DNA of 64,000 nt, from NCBI GenBank assembly GCA_031292255.1, contig JARLHN010000008.1, positions 1 to 64,000 on the forward strand, given 5' to 3'. Made by a program: the position numbers and the translations under genes. The stretch comes from Oryzomonas sp. GTDB lineage: Bacteria; Desulfobacterota; Desulfuromonadia; Geobacterales; Pseudopelobacteraceae. Every line of letters begins with the position of its first letter. The first letter of the stretch is position 1. The notes under the pieces were generated by a model that did not search any database, had not been told where the DNA came from, and saw only the letters and a list, made by a program, of their open reading frames with translations. Shown one piece after another: positions 8,273-18,145 of this stretch.

Positions 8273-11200
8273 TGCCAAGAACCTCGCGAATCTTCATGAG
8301 CAACTCCTTTGGCATATACGGTTTGGGGATGAAAGGCAGGCTTCCATCCAGAAACTGCTGCGAACGTACGAGCTCTTCCGTGTAGCCGGAGGTAAAGAGC
8401 ACCTTTACCTCCGGATGGCCCGCATGGATGGCGTCATAAACCTCCCGCCCCTGCATCTCGGGCATGATGACATCCAGAATGAGCATGGCGATCCGTGCGC
8501 TGTTTTCCTGGAACTTGTCCAGGGCCTGTTGGCCGTCTTCGGCTTCAATGACCGAATAGCCGAACTCCTCCAGCACCTCGCGGGTGAAATGCCGCGTCGC
8601 CTCATTGTCGTCGGCCAGGAGAACGACCTGTCCGGCGGCCTGTGGCGGCGGTTGGGGCGGCGCCTGGCCGTTGTCCCCGGCCTCGACGCCGCAACAGGGA
8701 AGATAGATGCTGAAGGTCGTTCCCGTACCCTTGCTGCTGTTGCAGAGGATGAAGCCGTTGTGCTTCTTGATGATGCCATAGGCGATGGAAAGACCGAGTC
8801 CCGTTCCCTTTCCGGCCCCTTTGGTGGTAAAGAACGGTTCGAAAATATGGCTGACCGTCTCTTCATCCATGCCCTGGCCGGTATCGGAGACCGTCAAGAG
8901 CGCAAAGCGGCCGGGCTGATCGAGCCCGTTCATGTCGGCAAACCGGCTGTTCCGATCCGCCAGTTTGCTGCAAATGACGATCTCGCCGCCTTCCGGCATC
9001 GCATCCCGTGCGTTGGCGGCCAGGCTCATCAACACCTGCTCGATCTGGACGCTGTCAACCATGACCGGCAACTCTTCGCCGGCCAGGCGGATGGTAAGCC
9101 GGATATCCTCGCTGATCAGCCGATGGAGCAGTTTCTGTACCCGTTCGACGAGCTCATTGAGATTGATGCGACGCATGATCGTGTGTTGTTTGTGGCTGAA
9201 GGCCAAGAGCCCCTTGGTCAGGCTGGAACCGCGTTCCGCGGTGGCCAGGATCTGCTCCACCCCGTTTCTCAAGAGGTTGTCCTCCGGCAATTTGATCTGC
9301 ATGATGCTGGCATAGCCGATGACGGCCGTCAGGATATTGTTGAAGTCATGGGCGATGCCCCCCGCAAGTTGCCCGATGGCCTCCATCTTCTGGGAGTGTT
9401 GCAGCTCGTTCTCCAAGCGCTTGTGGTCGGTGACATCTTCGTTGATGGCGATAACATGGGTGATCTGACCGTTTTCGTCCCTGATCGGCGCGATCAGGGA
9501 CTGCTCCCAGTAAAGATCGCCGTTCTTCTTGCGGTTATGGAACTCCCCGCGCCATTCGCGCCCGCCAAGGATCGTTTCCCGGAGCCGGCGGTACTCCGCC
9601 GGGTCGGTGTTGGCCGAATTGAACATGCGGTTATTCTGGCCCATCGCCTCGGCGGCGGAATACCCGGTAATCTCGCTGAAACGGGGATTGACGTATTCGA
9701 TGGTGCCGTCGGTATCCATGATGATGATGGAGGCCGGGCTTTGCTCCACGGCGACCGAGAGTTTTCTGAGGCGTTCCTCGGCCTTACGGCGCTCCGACAA
9801 CTCCCGCTGCACCGCGTCGTGGAGTTGGGCGTTGTCCAGGGCCACAGAGGCCAGCTCACCGAACTGGGTCAGGATGGCCATGCGCTCTTCGTCAAAAAGC
9901 TGCCCCTCCTCGATGAATGCCAACCCGAGCACGCCGATCACCCTGTTGCCCGACTTCAGCGGAACGCCGGCCATGGCTCGCAGCACCGAGCGGTCCTGAT
10001 CGGGAAGCCGGTGCTCCCATCGGCTGTAATCATTCACATGAAACGCTTCACCCGTCGTCCAGACGCGGCCGGCGATCCCGTCGCGACGGCCGAGGGGGTG
10101 ATGCACAAAGCCGTCGAACACCCCGCTCTGGAAGACCATATTCATCTCGGTCTCCTGTTCGTTTACCAGGTAGACGTAGCAATGTTCGGTCCCCGCCAGC
10201 TTGCCGGCGCGGACGAGGATCGTCCCCAGGAGACTGGACACATCCAGGCGCCTGACAAGCCCCAGGGAGGTTTCGTGAAACGCGGTCAGGTATTCATTCT
10301 GGCGGTGCAAGAGTTCGTCGGCCCGTTTGCGGTCGCTGATGTCCCTGGCCACGGCCAGGATGGCCTTGTCCCCGTTGAAATCGATCAGGCGGGCCTTCAC
10401 CTCCTCCGGCAGGGAAAGGCCGTTCCTGCAGCGGTGTGATGTTTCATAAGTGATCTGCCCGTGCTGCATGACGAGCCCAAGCCGCTCGGCGGCATACGGG
10501 GAGTGCTCGGGAGTGTTCAACTCCTCCACCCCCATGCCGACGATCTCCTCGCGGCGAAAACCATAGCGGCTGCAAGCCTCGTTGTTGACTTCCAGGATCC
10601 TGCCGTCGCCATGGATGATAAGGATGGCGTCGCCGGATTGCTCGAAAAAGAGCCTGAATTTTTCTTCGCTGGCGACGATGGCGAGTTCGGCCCGCTTCAG
10701 GAGCGTGATGTCGCTGAAGCTGCCGCGCATGCCGGCATAGGCGCCGTTCCGGTCGAAGACCGGCCGGCTGAAATGATTGGTCCAGCGAAGTTCGCCTGTC
10801 TTGGTTACGATCCTGAATTCCCACGGCTCGGTGAAATCGGCGGTTCCCGCATCCCTGCCGTGCCCATCCCACTCTTCCCGGTCATCGGGATGGATCATGG
10901 CACTCAACAAGCCGGGAGATGCGTAGAATTCCTCGGGCGTATAACCGGTGACATCTTTGCAACTGGGGGATACATAGTGTATGGTCCCGCGGTCCGGTGC
11001 GATCCAGAAGACCATTTCCGAGGAGAAATCGACCACGGTGCGGTACAACACCTCCCGTTTGGCCAGCTCTTCCTGCTGGCGGTCCCCCTCCCTTACCAGC
11101 CTGTTGAAGGCCTGGGCGAGTATGGCCGGTTCGTCGCTTCCCACAACGTGAAAGAGCCGCTCGTCGCCTTTTTTGTCGGCGAGCGTTTCCACATGCCCGG

Positions 11201-12152
11201 TGAGAGCCAGGATCGGCGAGGTCAGCCGTGTGAGAGCCCGCCGTTGCAGCAGGATCGCAAGCAGGGCAACAGGGACCAGGATGCCGAACAGGAGGGCATT
11301 CGCCTTTTTTATGGGTTCATATGCCTGGTCATCGGGATAGTTTGCCGCGATGATCCAATTCCTGTTCTTCAGATGCTTGAACGACGCCAACGCATGAAGC
11401 CCGCGTGAGGTGACCGTCTCGCCCGTGCCGTCAAAACCGGCGATGGCCCGGTCCAGCATCCGGTTGACGCCGGGGCGGGAATAACGCTTCATGATCCACT
11501 GCGTATCCGGATGAAACAGGGTGATCCGGTCGGTGTTGATGACGTACAGGTAGCCCTTCCTGCCGAACTTGACATCGGCAAGCCTCCCCAGGAACGGCGA
11601 GCGGGCCAGATCGATGCTGCCCCCCAACACCGCGAGCAGGGCGCCGCTCTCGTCGAATACCGGGGCGGTGAACATCAGGGCGGGGTGATGATGCGCCTTG
11701 GACGATACATAGGGGTCGGAAATCGCGGGTTTCCGGGTGGCAATGGTTGTTTTCAGGTAGTCGCGGTAGGAAAAGTCCGTGCCCGAACGTTCCAGGCCCA
11801 GCGGCAGCTCCGCCACCAGCCGGCCGTTTCGGTCGTAGAGAAAGAGGCCGTTGTCAAAGATGGTGAGCTCATCGTTTTGGCCTTGCAGGAATTCCAACGC
11901 CTTGCGGGGAGTGGCGATACTTTCGGGCGTTGCCCGGCGGGCGATGGCAACCAGTGTCTCGCGGGAGGAGTCCACCTGGCGGTCGATATCGTCCGCCAGC
12001 AGCGAGACGATCTGGTACTGCTGCTCGGAAACCTCCGCCTTGATGCGCGATTCGAGGATCTTTTGGGAAAGCACGAGGATGCCGGCCAGCACACAGATGG
12101 TGACAAGGGGAAAAACAACACCGACTTTAGTTCTGAGGGAAAATGTCCGCAT
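8262..12152 (-). CDS. Hybrid sensor histidine kinase (Cache-HAMP-PAS-PAS-GAF-PAS-kinase-receiver)
   Basis: A roughly 1296-residue membrane kinase. A first membrane helix (about 10-30), a Cache-type extracytoplasmic sensor, and a second helix near 290-308 are followed by HAMP, two PAS domains, a GAF domain and a third PAS domain. The kinase core has the phospho-His motif GGIAHDFNN, and the ATPase domain shows the G boxes DTGQGMDEE and [12 protein letters not shown]-terminal receiver has the phosphoacceptor region [10 protein letters not shown]. The start was set at ATG 12152, directly before the first membrane helix; the frame is open to 12476 but that stretch runs through two repeat elements and has no domain. 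It overlaps the HD-GYP regulator gene that follows, so phosphotransfer to that protein is likely. The ligand is unknown. Confidence 0.92.
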   Translation of the reverse strand: MRTFSLRTKVGVVFPLVTICVLAGILVLSQKILESRIKAEVSEQQYQIVSLLADDIDRQVDSSRETLVAIARRATPESIATPRKALEFLQGQNDELTIFDNGLFLYDRNGRLVAELPLGLERSGTDFSYRDYLKTTIATRKPAISDPYVSSKAHHHPALMFTAPVFDESGALLAVLGGSIDLARSPFLGRLADVKFGRKGYLYVINTDRITLFHPDTQWIMKRYSRPGVNRMLDRAIAGFDGTGETVTSRGLHALASFKHLKNRNWIIAANYPDDQAYEPIKKANALLFGILVPVALLAILLQRRALTRLTSPILALTGHVETLADKKGDERLFHVVGSDEPAILAQAFNRLVREGDRQQEELAKREVLYRTVVDFSSEMVFWIAPDRGTIHYVSPSCKDVTGYTPEEFYASPGLLSAMIHPDDREEWDGHGRDAGTADFTEPWEFRIVTKTGELRWTNHFSRPVFDRNGAYAGMRGSFSDITLLKRAELAIVASEEKFRLFFEQSGDAILIIHGDGRILEVNNEACSRYGFRREEIVGMGVEELNTPEHSPYAAERLGLVMQHGQITYETSHRCRNGLSLPEEVKARLIDFNGDKAILAVARDISDRKRADELLHRQNEYLTAFHETSLGLVRRLDVSSLLGTILVRAGKLAGTEHCYVYLVNEQETEMNMVFQSGVFDGFVHHPLGRRDGIAGRVWTTGEAFHVNDYSRWEHRLPDQDRSVLRAMAGVPLKSGNRVIGVLGLAFIEEGQLFDEERMAILTQFGELASVALDNAQLHDAVQRELSERRKAEERLRKLSVAVEQSPASIIIMDTDGTIEYVNPRFSEITGYSAAEAMGQNNRMFNSANTDPAEYRRLRETILGGREWRGEFHNRKKNGDLYWEQSLIAPIRDENGQITHVIAINEDVTDHKRLENELQHSQKMEAIGQLAGGIAHDFNNILTAVIGYASIMQIKLPEDNLLRNGVEQILATAERGSSLTKGLLAFSHKQHTIMRRINLNELVERVQKLLHRLISEDIRLTIRLAGEELPVMVDSVQIEQVLMSLAANARDAMPEGGEIVICSKLADRNSRFADMNGLDQPGRFALLTVSDTGQGMDEETVSHIFEPFFTTKGAGKGTGLGLSIAYGIIKKHNGFILCNSSKGTGTTFSIYLPCCGVEAGDNGQAPPQPPPQAAGQVVLLADDNEATRHFTREVLEEFGYSVIEAEDGQQALDKFQENSARIAMLILDVIMPEMQGREVYDAIHAGHPEVKVLFTSGYTEELVRSQQFLDGSLPFIPKPYMPKELLMKIREVLGNGK

Positions 12153-12280
12153 CGAAACGCTTCCGGATGCGCGGCGCATCTGCGCGGCGCACGTATCATA
12201 CTTGGATGTCTTCTCTGGATAGACACCGTTATCATACCATACAGCATTATCCCGAACCAATAAATATAAAATATCCCGAC

Positions 12281-12380
12281 GTTGTCCGGTTTGGCATTCG
12301 CAGTTGGCTCCTCCTCCCGCAAGGGGAGGGGGACTATATAGATCATGCTTCAGTGCAATGCAATTTCCTAGTCGGACATG
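12281..12380 (-). repeat. 100-bp TGTCCGG-ended dispersed element, copy 1
   Basis: An imperfect palindrome with TTGTCCGGTTT at one end and GTCGGACAT at the other, and a G/C-rich core hairpin (CTCCTCCCGC with AAGGGGAGGG). It aligns along its whole length, in reverse orientation, with 52152-52251, and partly with 37328-37390 and 45164-45231. Confidence 0.8.
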
Positions 12381-12421
12381 CAGAAAACACCTCGTCTTGT
12401 CGGCATTACGCTTGTATCCGA

Positions 12422-12485
12422 CCTGAATCGGTGATGCCGGCGTGGCGGACCGCCCGGTTTGTCGATCAGGCGCCACGGATTCAGG
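12422..12485. repeat. 64-bp inverted-repeat element with CCTGAATC ends, copy 1
   Basis: Starts CCTGAATCGGTGATGCC and ends GGCGCCACGGATTCAGG, an imperfect terminal inverted repeat around a short core. The same ends bound a 174-bp element at 62482-62655. Confidence 0.7.
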
Positions 12486-12523
12486 CCGGGTGCCGTGCGG
12501 CCCGCTTTCCGGCCAACTTTTCC

Positions 12524-12553
12524 TTGGACAAGGCAGAGCCCATCGAGTAATAT
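12524..12553 (+). promoter_or_regulatory. Putative murA promoter
   Basis: TTGGAC (12524-12529), an 18-base spacer and TAATAT (12548-12553) lie about 40 bases before the GTG start of murA. Confidence 0.45.
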
Positions 12554-12590
12554 GATCCTTTATTTATAATTAGCCAAAGGGAGAACAAGG

Positions 12591-13844
12591 GTGGACAAGC
12601 TCGTCATCAAGGGAGGGAAGAAACTGGGCGGCGAGGTGCGGATCAGCGGCTCCAAGAATGCCTCGCTGCCGATCTTCGTGGCCACCATCCTGGCCCCGGG
12701 GTTGAACCGGATCGGCAATGTGCCCTTCCTGCGCGACATCAACACCACCATCAAGGTGTTGGAATCCCTGGGCGCCACCGTCGAAGGCAACGGCAACCTC
12801 GTCAAGATCGACACCGCCGGCATCCACAGTCACGAGGCGACCTACGACCTGGTAAGGACCATGCGCGCCTCGGTGCTGGTCCTGGGTCCTCTTCTGGCCC
12901 GCTTCGGCAAGGCGCGCGTCTCCCTGCCCGGCGGCTGTGCCATCGGCGCCCGTCCCATCAACCTGCACCTCAAGGGGCTCCAGGCCCTGGGGGCCGAGAT
13001 AAACCTGGAACACGGCTACGTGGAGGCCAAGGCCAGGCGCCTCAAGGGGGCGCGGATCAACTTCGACATCTCCACCGTCGGCGGCACCGAACATCTGATG
13101 ATGGCCGCTGCCACGGCCACGGGCGAGTCCATTCTGGAGAACGCGGCCCGGGAGCCGGAGATCGACGACCTGGCCCAGGTGCTCAACCTCATGGGCGCCA
13201 AAATCGAAGGGGCCGGGACCGACACCATCCGCATCCAGGGGGTCGCCGAACTTGCGCCCGTGTCCTACTCCGTCATGCCGGACCGGATCGAGGCGGGCAC
13301 CTTCATGATCGCGGCCGCGATCACCGGCGGCGACGTGAAGATCCTCGGCATGAAGCCGGAGCATCTGGATGCGCTGATCTTCAAGCTCCAGGATGCCGGG
13401 GTCGAGATCACCAGCCGCGACAACGTGGTGCGGGTCAAGGCCCCCCGGAAGCTGCGCAGCATCAACATCAAGACCCGCCCCTACCCCGGTTTCCCGACGG
13501 ACATGCAGGCCCAGTTCATGGCGCTCATGTGCGTTGCCGACGGGGCGAGCGTCATCAGCGAGAACATCTTCGAGAACCGCTTCATGCACGTCTCCGAACT
13601 GCTCCGCTTCGGGGCCGACATCACCACCGAGGGAAACAGCGCCACGGTCAAGGGGGTCAAAAAGCTCTCCGGCGCGCCGGTCATGGCCACCGACCTGCGG
13701 GCCTCGGCATCGCTGATCCTGGCCGGCCTGGCTGCGGACAACACCACCGAGATCTCCCGCATCTACCACCTGGACCGGGGGTATGAAGCCATAGAAAAAA
13801 AATTGGCGGGGTTGGGGGCGGACATCAAGAGAGTAACGGAGTGA
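12591..13844 (+). CDS. murA: UDP-N-acetylglucosamine 1-carboxyvinyltransferase
   Basis: A 417-residue cytoplasmic enzyme for the first committed step of peptidoglycan synthesis: transfer of enolpyruvate from PEP to UDP-GlcNAc. The N-terminal [18 protein letters not shown] stretch and the catalytic-loop cysteine in [15 protein letters not shown] (the fosfomycin target in this family) are both present. The length is normal. It starts with GTG behind AAAGGGAG. It lies upstream of hisG, an order seen in Geobacter, but a repeat element between them suggests separate expression. Confidence 0.97.
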   Translation: MDKLVIKGGKKLGGEVRISGSKNASLPIFVATILAPGLNRIGNVPFLRDINTTIKVLESLGATVEGNGNLVKIDTAGIHSHEATYDLVRTMRASVLVLGPLLARFGKARVSLPGGCAIGARPINLHLKGLQALGAEINLEHGYVEAKARRLKGARINFDISTVGGTEHLMMAAATATGESILENAAREPEIDDLAQVLNLMGAKIEGAGTDTIRIQGVAELAPVSYSVMPDRIEAGTFMIAAAITGGDVKILGMKPEHLDALIFKLQDAGVEITSRDNVVRVKAPRKLRSINIKTRPYPGFPTDMQAQFMALMCVADGASVISENIFENRFMHVSELLRFGADITTEGNSATVKGVKKLSGAPVMATDLRASASLILAGLAADNTTEISRIYHLDRGYEAIEKKLAGLGADIKRVTE

Positions 13845-13871
13845 CAACTTAACTACCTACACATATACAAT

Positions 13872-13980
13872 CCCTCCCCCCTTGCGGGGGAGGGTTAGGG
13901 TGGGGGGGAGCTTGCCCTGAATTCAGCATGTTTCCGCTTCACCCACCCCCTAACCCCCTCCCGTCAAGGGAGGGGGAACT
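13872..13980. repeat. About 110-bp inverted-repeat element between murA and hisG
   Basis: The first arm (CCCCCTTGCGGGGGAGGGTT and onward) is nearly the reverse complement of the second (CCCCTAACCCCCTCCCGTCA and onward), giving arms of about 35 bases around a short core. Each arm also folds on itself through TCCC/GGGA runs. The element ends just before the hisG ribosome site and could act as a terminator or mRNA processing point for murA. Confidence 0.65.
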
Positions 13981-14005
13981 TTCCGAAAAACCTAGAAGGT
14001 TCCCA

Positions 14006-14653
14006 ATGAACGACTGGATTACCATTGCCATACCCAAGGGCCGCATCCTGGAAGAATCGGTGGGGCTGTTCGCCAGGATCGGCATCGACTGCCGGGAACT
14101 GCTTTCCGATTCCCGCAAGCTGATCTTCGAGAATACCGACCAGCGGATGCGCTACATGATCGTGCGCGCGACCGACGTCCCCACCTACGTGGAATACGGC
14201 AGCGCCGACCTGGGGATCGTGGGCAAGGACACGCTCATGGAGCAGGGGAAGGATGTCTATGAGCCCCTGGACCTGAAGTTCGGCTACTGCCGCATGATGG
14301 TGGCCGAGCCGGCCAACCTGGCCCGCGTCGACGACCCCGCCGGCTGGTCCCACATCCGCATCGCCACCAAGTACCCCCATGTGGCCGAGACCTATTTCGG
14401 CGCCAAGGGGATTCAGGTGGAGATCATCAAGCTGTACGGCTCCATCGAACTGGCGCCGCTGGTGGGGCTGTCCGAACGGATCGTGGACTTGGTGTCCACC
14501 GGCGAGACCCTGCGCCAAAACGGCCTGGTGGAGGTGGAGACCATCGCCGAGATCACCACCCGGCTGATCGTCAACCGCGCCAGCCTGAAGACCAAGTACC
14601 TGCGGATCACCGAGATCATCGAAGGGCTGGAAAAAGAGCTTCAGCCAGCATAA
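14006..14653 (+). CDS. hisG: ATP phosphoribosyltransferase, short form
   Basis: A 215-residue enzyme that condenses ATP with PRPP in the first step of histidine synthesis. It begins MNDWITIAIPKGRI, with the PKGR motif typical of HisG. The length matches the short form, which lacks the C-terminal regulatory domain and in known cases works with HisZ; no hisZ is in this window. The frame is open from 13928, but the upstream part is translated repeat, and AGAAGG lies before the ATG at 14006. hisD follows after 12 bases, so the two are co-transcribed. Confidence 0.95.
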   Translation: MNDWITIAIPKGRILEESVGLFARIGIDCRELLSDSRKLIFENTDQRMRYMIVRATDVPTYVEYGSADLGIVGKDTLMEQGKDVYEPLDLKFGYCRMMVAEPANLARVDDPAGWSHIRIATKYPHVAETYFGAKGIQVEIIKLYGSIELAPLVGLSERIVDLVSTGETLRQNGLVEVETIAEITTRLIVNRASLKTKYLRITEIIEGLEKELQPA

Positions 14654-14665
14654 AAGAGGGTATCC

Positions 14666-15955
14666 ATGCTTTTTCTCGACATACGCGACAACGACTTTTC
14701 CGAGAAGTTCGGCGCCATCCTGTCCCGCGGCGAAGAGACCGGCCGCGAGGTGGAGCAGACCGTGCTCGCCATCATTGCCGACGTGCGCCGGCGGGGCGAT
14801 GCAGCCGTACTGGAGCTGACCCGGCGCTTCGACCGCCTGGAGGCCGCAACCGTGGCGGAGTTGGAGGTCACCCCTGCCGAGATCGAGGCGGCCTTCGCCA
14901 AGGTGGACGAGGCCGACGTGGAAGCACTCATCCTGGCTGTCGAGCGGGTGACGGCCTTCCACGAAAAGCAGAAACAGCAAACATGGATCTCCACCGAGGA
15001 GCCGGACATCATGCTGGGGCAGAAGGTGACGCCCCTGGCGCGGGTCGGCATCTACGTCCCCGGCGGCAAGGCCAGCTACCCCAGCAGCGTCATCATGAAC
15101 GCCGTGCCGGCCAAAGTGGCGGGCGTCGGCGAGATCGTCATGGTGGCCCCCACGCCGGGGGGCCAGATCAACCCCCACGTGCTGGTGGCGGCCCGGCTCT
15201 CGGGCGTGGACCGGATCTTCCGCATCGGCGGGGCCCAGGCGGTCGCGGCCCTGGCCTACGGCACCGAGACCATCCCCAAGGTGGACAAGATCACCGGGCC
15301 GGGCAACATCTACGTGGCCACGGCCAAGAAGCTGGTCTTCGGCCAGGTAGGGATCGACATGATCGCCGGGCCGAGCGAGATCCTGGTCATCAGCGACGGC
15401 AGCGGCAACCCCGCCCACATCGCGGCGGACCTGCTCTCCCAGGCCGAGCACGACGAGTTGGCCTCATCCATCCTCATCACCATCGACCGCGCTTTCGGCG
15501 AGCAGGTGGCGGCCGAGGTGGAGCGCCAGTTGACCCAACTCTCGCGGGAAACCATTGCCCGTGCCTCGTGGGACAAGTACGGAGCGATCATCGTGGCCGC
15601 AGACCTGGACGAGGTGATTGAATTCTCCAACCGCATCGCGCCGGAGCATCTGGAGCTGGCGGTCAGGGACCCGTTCGCCATCCTGTCCAAAATCACCAAT
15701 GCCGGGGCCATCTTCATGGGACACTGGACGCCCGAAGCGGCCGGCGATTACCTGGCCGGGCCGAACCACACCCTGCCCACCGGCGGCACGGCCCGCTTCT
15801 TCTCCCCCCTGTCCGTGGACGACTTTGTCAAGAAGTCCTCCATCGTCTATTTCTCGGAGGCAGGATTGAAGCGGCTGGGAAGCGATATCGTGCGCATCGC
15901 CGGGCTGGAGGGGCTGGAGGCACACGCCAAGTCGGTCAGCAAGCGGATGGAATAG
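14666..15955 (+). CDS. hisD: Histidinol dehydrogenase
   Basis: A 429-residue zinc enzyme that oxidises L-histidinol to L-histidine in two NAD-dependent steps. The family signature region is clear: GQVGIDMIAGPSEILVI, then SQAEHDELASSILIT, and the C-terminal GPNHTLPTGGTARFFSPL with metal and substrate ligands. The length is normal. It follows hisG by 12 bases. In related genomes hisC follows directly; here a terminator and about 7 kb of other DNA intervene. Confidence 0.97.
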   Translation: MLFLDIRDNDFSEKFGAILSRGEETGREVEQTVLAIIADVRRRGDAAVLELTRRFDRLEAATVAELEVTPAEIEAAFAKVDEADVEALILAVERVTAFHEKQKQQTWISTEEPDIMLGQKVTPLARVGIYVPGGKASYPSSVIMNAVPAKVAGVGEIVMVAPTPGGQINPHVLVAARLSGVDRIFRIGGAQAVAALAYGTETIPKVDKITGPGNIYVATAKKLVFGQVGIDMIAGPSEILVISDGSGNPAHIAADLLSQAEHDELASSILITIDRAFGEQVAAEVERQLTQLSRETIARASWDKYGAIIVAADLDEVIEFSNRIAPEHLELAVRDPFAILSKITNAGAIFMGHWTPEAAGDYLAGPNHTLPTGGTARFFSPLSVDDFVKKSSIVYFSEAGLKRLGSDIVRIAGLEGLEAHAKSVSKRME

Positions 15956-16048
15956 GTCCCCACTCCCTTGACGCGAGGGCCCTCTGGAGCCTAAATGTTC
16001 AGTGAGTTGGTGAAGCTGTCCATAGCATTTTTTGCATCATGATGTCAC

Positions 16049-16088
16049 ACAAGAGGCCCCCGGAGGCAATACGGGGGCCTCTTGTTCG
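16049..16088 (+). terminator. Strong terminator after hisD
   Basis: A 14-bp stem, ACAAGAGGCCCCCG and CGGGGGCCTCTTGT, with a 9-base loop, about 95 bases after the hisD stop. It would separate hisGD from hisCB at the transcript level. Confidence 0.75.
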
Positions 16089-16129
16089 TTTCTTACTCCG
16101 GCAATTCAACATCACAACCCATGATGTAG

Positions 16130-16180
16130 GGGCGCTGCTTGCCGCGTCCCGGTTGGCGGAGCAAGCGCCGCTCCTACTAT
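16130..16180. repeat. REP-like palindrome
   Basis: GTAGGGGCGCTGCTTGC at the left pairs with GCAAGCGCCGCTCCTAC at the right. This is the form of small extragenic palindromes found between genes in many Proteobacteria. Confidence 0.6.
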
Positions 16181-16188
16181 TGATATGT

Positions 16189-16356
16189 TTAATTGCCCTC
16201 GTAATAATAATAGGAGGCAGCAGGGTCTTCCAAGATGATAACTTGCAAAGTCGATCTATCGTTACTAATGAGCAAGACTCCCGCCTTGATGGCTCTAACG
16301 TGGTCTTTTAAGCGGCCCTGAAGACAGACTTTGCATTTTGGTAGCCACGCATCCAC
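16189..16356 (-). CDS. Possible small CxxC protein (55 aa, weak)
   Basis: Reading from GTG at 16356 gives about 55 residues beginning VDAWLPKCKVCLQG and ending SYYYYEGN. The CxxC pair and an ordinary-looking composition suggest a real or formerly real short coding stretch, but there is no ribosome site and no recognised family. It lies directly behind the radical SAM remnant on the same strand, so it could also be part of the same decayed region. Confidence 0.25.
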   Translation of the reverse strand: MDAWLPKCKVCLQGRLKDHVRAIKAGVLLISNDRSTLQVIILEDPAASYYYYEGN

Positions 16357-16373
16357 CTGTGGAAGAGGAATAA

Positions 16374-16967
16374 CTAGAAATACTCCGCCAAACCGATCGC
16401 AATCCTTTCAAAACCCGCTACCCGCTCCGGTGGCCGGCCCGCCTCCAATGCAGCCCGTTCTGCATCAGACAGCTCCAATTCCAGGGTCAACGGTCATCGC
16501 TCCACATACAGGGCACGTCCGGTTTCCAGCATGATCTTTTCAAATGGATAGCTGTAGCTTGGATTCTCCAGGAGAGCTGCCTCCCAGTAGCGTACACTTG
16601 TCGCAGAAAGTGACCGCAGATAACCGGCTTCCGTGACCTCTTCGCCGGAAGCGCGGACGGCCAGGGCCGCACGGTGCCGGGCAGCTGCCTGCTGAAAACG
16701 CGATTTATAGGGGAATGAGCAGTAGTTAACCGGCAGGGGAATGCCCTGTTCCAACCCGAAACGAACCAGCCGCAAGGCACAGAGTTCCGATTCCAGCAGC
16801 GTGACCTTCTCGCCGTGGAGAAAGACATAGCCCCGCTCCGTCAATGGACCGAAGTTGTACGGTGTCAGGCGCATCTGGTGCAGGTTGAGGTGATTGACGC
16901 CTACCTCGGCCATTTCAATCATCTTTCGCTTCAGCAATCCTTCTTCTTCCGGTATCCCCTACTAAAT
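16374..16967 (-). pseudogene. C-terminal remnant of a radical SAM protein with an in-frame TGA
   Basis: The readable part includes HLNLHQMRLTPYNFG, VTLLESELCALRLVRFGLEQG and LPVNYCSFPYKSRFQQAAAR, which I recognise as the C-terminal half of a radical SAM family. The CxxxCxxC iron-sulfur loop and the whole N-terminal half are missing; similarity begins near 16967, just after stop codons. The frame meets a TGA at 16494-16496 (after YVER) but then continues in the same frame with LTLELELSDAERAALEAG to a TAG at 16374. A truncated start plus an internal stop indicates a pseudogene. Confidence 0.7.
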
Positions 16968-17024
16968 TTAGTTTACTTTTTATCTGCGCAAAGTGGTATT
17001 ATAAAAGGCTGAGGTGTAACTATT

Positions 17025-17333
17025 ATGGGGATCAAAAGTGAATCACAGTGCCTTTTAATGGGACTTGATGGGGTTACATACGAAACACAGCTCGCGGATA
17101 TATCACCTCGCGGAGCAATAATAACCATGTGTGATGATGCTCCACATAGCTTACACGTTGGCGAGATGTGTGGTTTCATATTGCGCAAGAATCCTAATGT
17201 ACCTCCCGATAAACACACAGGGATGATTGTATCGCTTGATTCCGGCAGCGTTGAGATTAGCTTCAACCATCAGGAGCATCAACATCAAAAAAAGAAGTTC
17301 ACTTCCGTCTCCTGGCATCCATCTGAGCTTTAA
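17025..17333 (+). CDS. Small PilZ-like protein
   Basis: A 102-residue soluble protein. The segment YETQLADISPRGAIITM carries a DxSxxG motif in the place expected for a PilZ beta-barrel, and VSLDSGSVEISFN resembles the late barrel strands. The RxxxR arginine pair that binds cyclic di-GMP in canonical PilZ domains is not seen near the N-terminus, so ligand binding is doubtful. The C-terminus is His/Lys rich. GAGGTG lies before the ATG. The PilZ call is inference; it could be an unrelated small barrel. Confidence 0.6.
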   Translation: MGIKSESQCLLMGLDGVTYETQLADISPRGAIITMCDDAPHSLHVGEMCGFILRKNPNVPPDKHTGMIVSLDSGSVEISFNHQEHQHQKKKFTSVSWHPSEL

Positions 17334-17513
17334 CCTCTTCTTGTGCTGCACATAGAGGACCATGCCTTTGTCGGCAGCCCAGCCGTAACCATTACCGGGA
17401 TGGTCGAAGACAACGATATGGCAGTCGATTGAGGGGCAGTCCGGGTCAGGAAAAGGGATAGCGGTTTTCCCAATGCCCTGTTTTGCGAGGTCTTTACCGG
17501 CCATGGCATGGGG

Positions 17514-17890
17514 TCAAACCTGCACAATTTGCAAAAATAACTGACGTTGAATCACCCACGAGCGCAGGTTTGAGACGAATAGTGCCTGTAATCGAAGAGA
17601 ATCCTCCTCATCATCCCCTAACTCTTTCCAGCCGGGGGACCCTTTACCCGTAAGAATAAAACTCCCGTTGATGTAAGAGCCCCAAACGTTTGAACACATC
17701 GTGAAACACTCATATTCGGGAACAAAGCCCAGATGAGTGAATCTGATTTCGGCTTTATCGTCCTTCTTGTTTATTTCAAGAGTAATTTTCACGGCTTCCA
17801 CTCGCACTTACCTTCAGCAAAATCAAAGCAGTTGTCCAAAACAAACCAAACGACTTTTTTGCCGGGCATCACTTCCGTCAACCTCATTTT
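17514..17890 (-). pseudogene. Frameshifted SRPBCC (AHSA1-like) fragment
   Basis: Two frames must be joined to read the protein. The first, from about 17884, gives MRLTEVMPGKKVVW and an acidic stretch, and stops near 17797. The second, from about 17807, gives VKITLEINKKDDKAEIRFTH, then LGFVPEYECFTMCSNVWGSY. Together these match the C-terminal half of the SRPBCC/activator-of-Hsp90-like family. The N-terminal half is absent and a TGA precedes the first segment. This is a truncated, frameshifted remnant. Confidence 0.6.
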
Positions 17891-18145
17891 TCAACAACGC
17901 ACATCCCTGGAACGATACGCAAACCCATCGCCGGGTTTGCCGATGCCGCTGCAAGGCAGTTATCACGGAATGCTCACAAAAATGTGGTATAGTTAGCTTG
18001 TCAATAGAAGCATTTTTCCTTACACAGCCAGACCTAACGCCTTGTAATCCATGGAAAAGCCCCGATGCAATTTTGTTGGAAAAATAAATATCAGGCTGGT
18101 TTTGGAACGGAAAGATCGTTGCCGTTTATTACCCCATCACCACGA

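Larger units (their letters stand above)
12153..12590. other. Intergenic region holding two repeat elements and the murA promoter
   Basis: This 438-base gap between the hybrid kinase start and murA carries a 100-bp TGTCCGG element (12281-12380), a 64-bp element with CCTGAATC ends (12422-12485) and a promoter for murA. No convincing gene is seen. Confidence 0.7.

Noticed and set aside
8097-10439. 780-codon + strand frame across the hybrid kinase
   Set aside because: Antisense shadow of a high-GC gene; the minus frame contains complete PAS, kinase and receiver domains.
12153-12476. N-terminal extension of the hybrid kinase
   Set aside because: It would translate two repeat elements; the first membrane helix and a plausible start lie at 12152.
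16039-16311. 90-codon + strand frame after hisD
   Set aside because: It runs through a strong terminator and a REP-like palindrome and has no ribosome site.
16494-16496. Selenocysteine at the in-frame TGA of the radical SAM remnant
   Set aside because: The protein already lacks its catalytic half, the residue is not at a redox site and I see no clear SECIS hairpin directly after it; a point mutation is simpler.
17151-17504. 117-codon minus-strand frame overlapping the PilZ-like gene
   Set aside because: It overlaps a better + strand gene for half its length and changes character midway; its first 60 residues could be an old remnant but I cannot support it.
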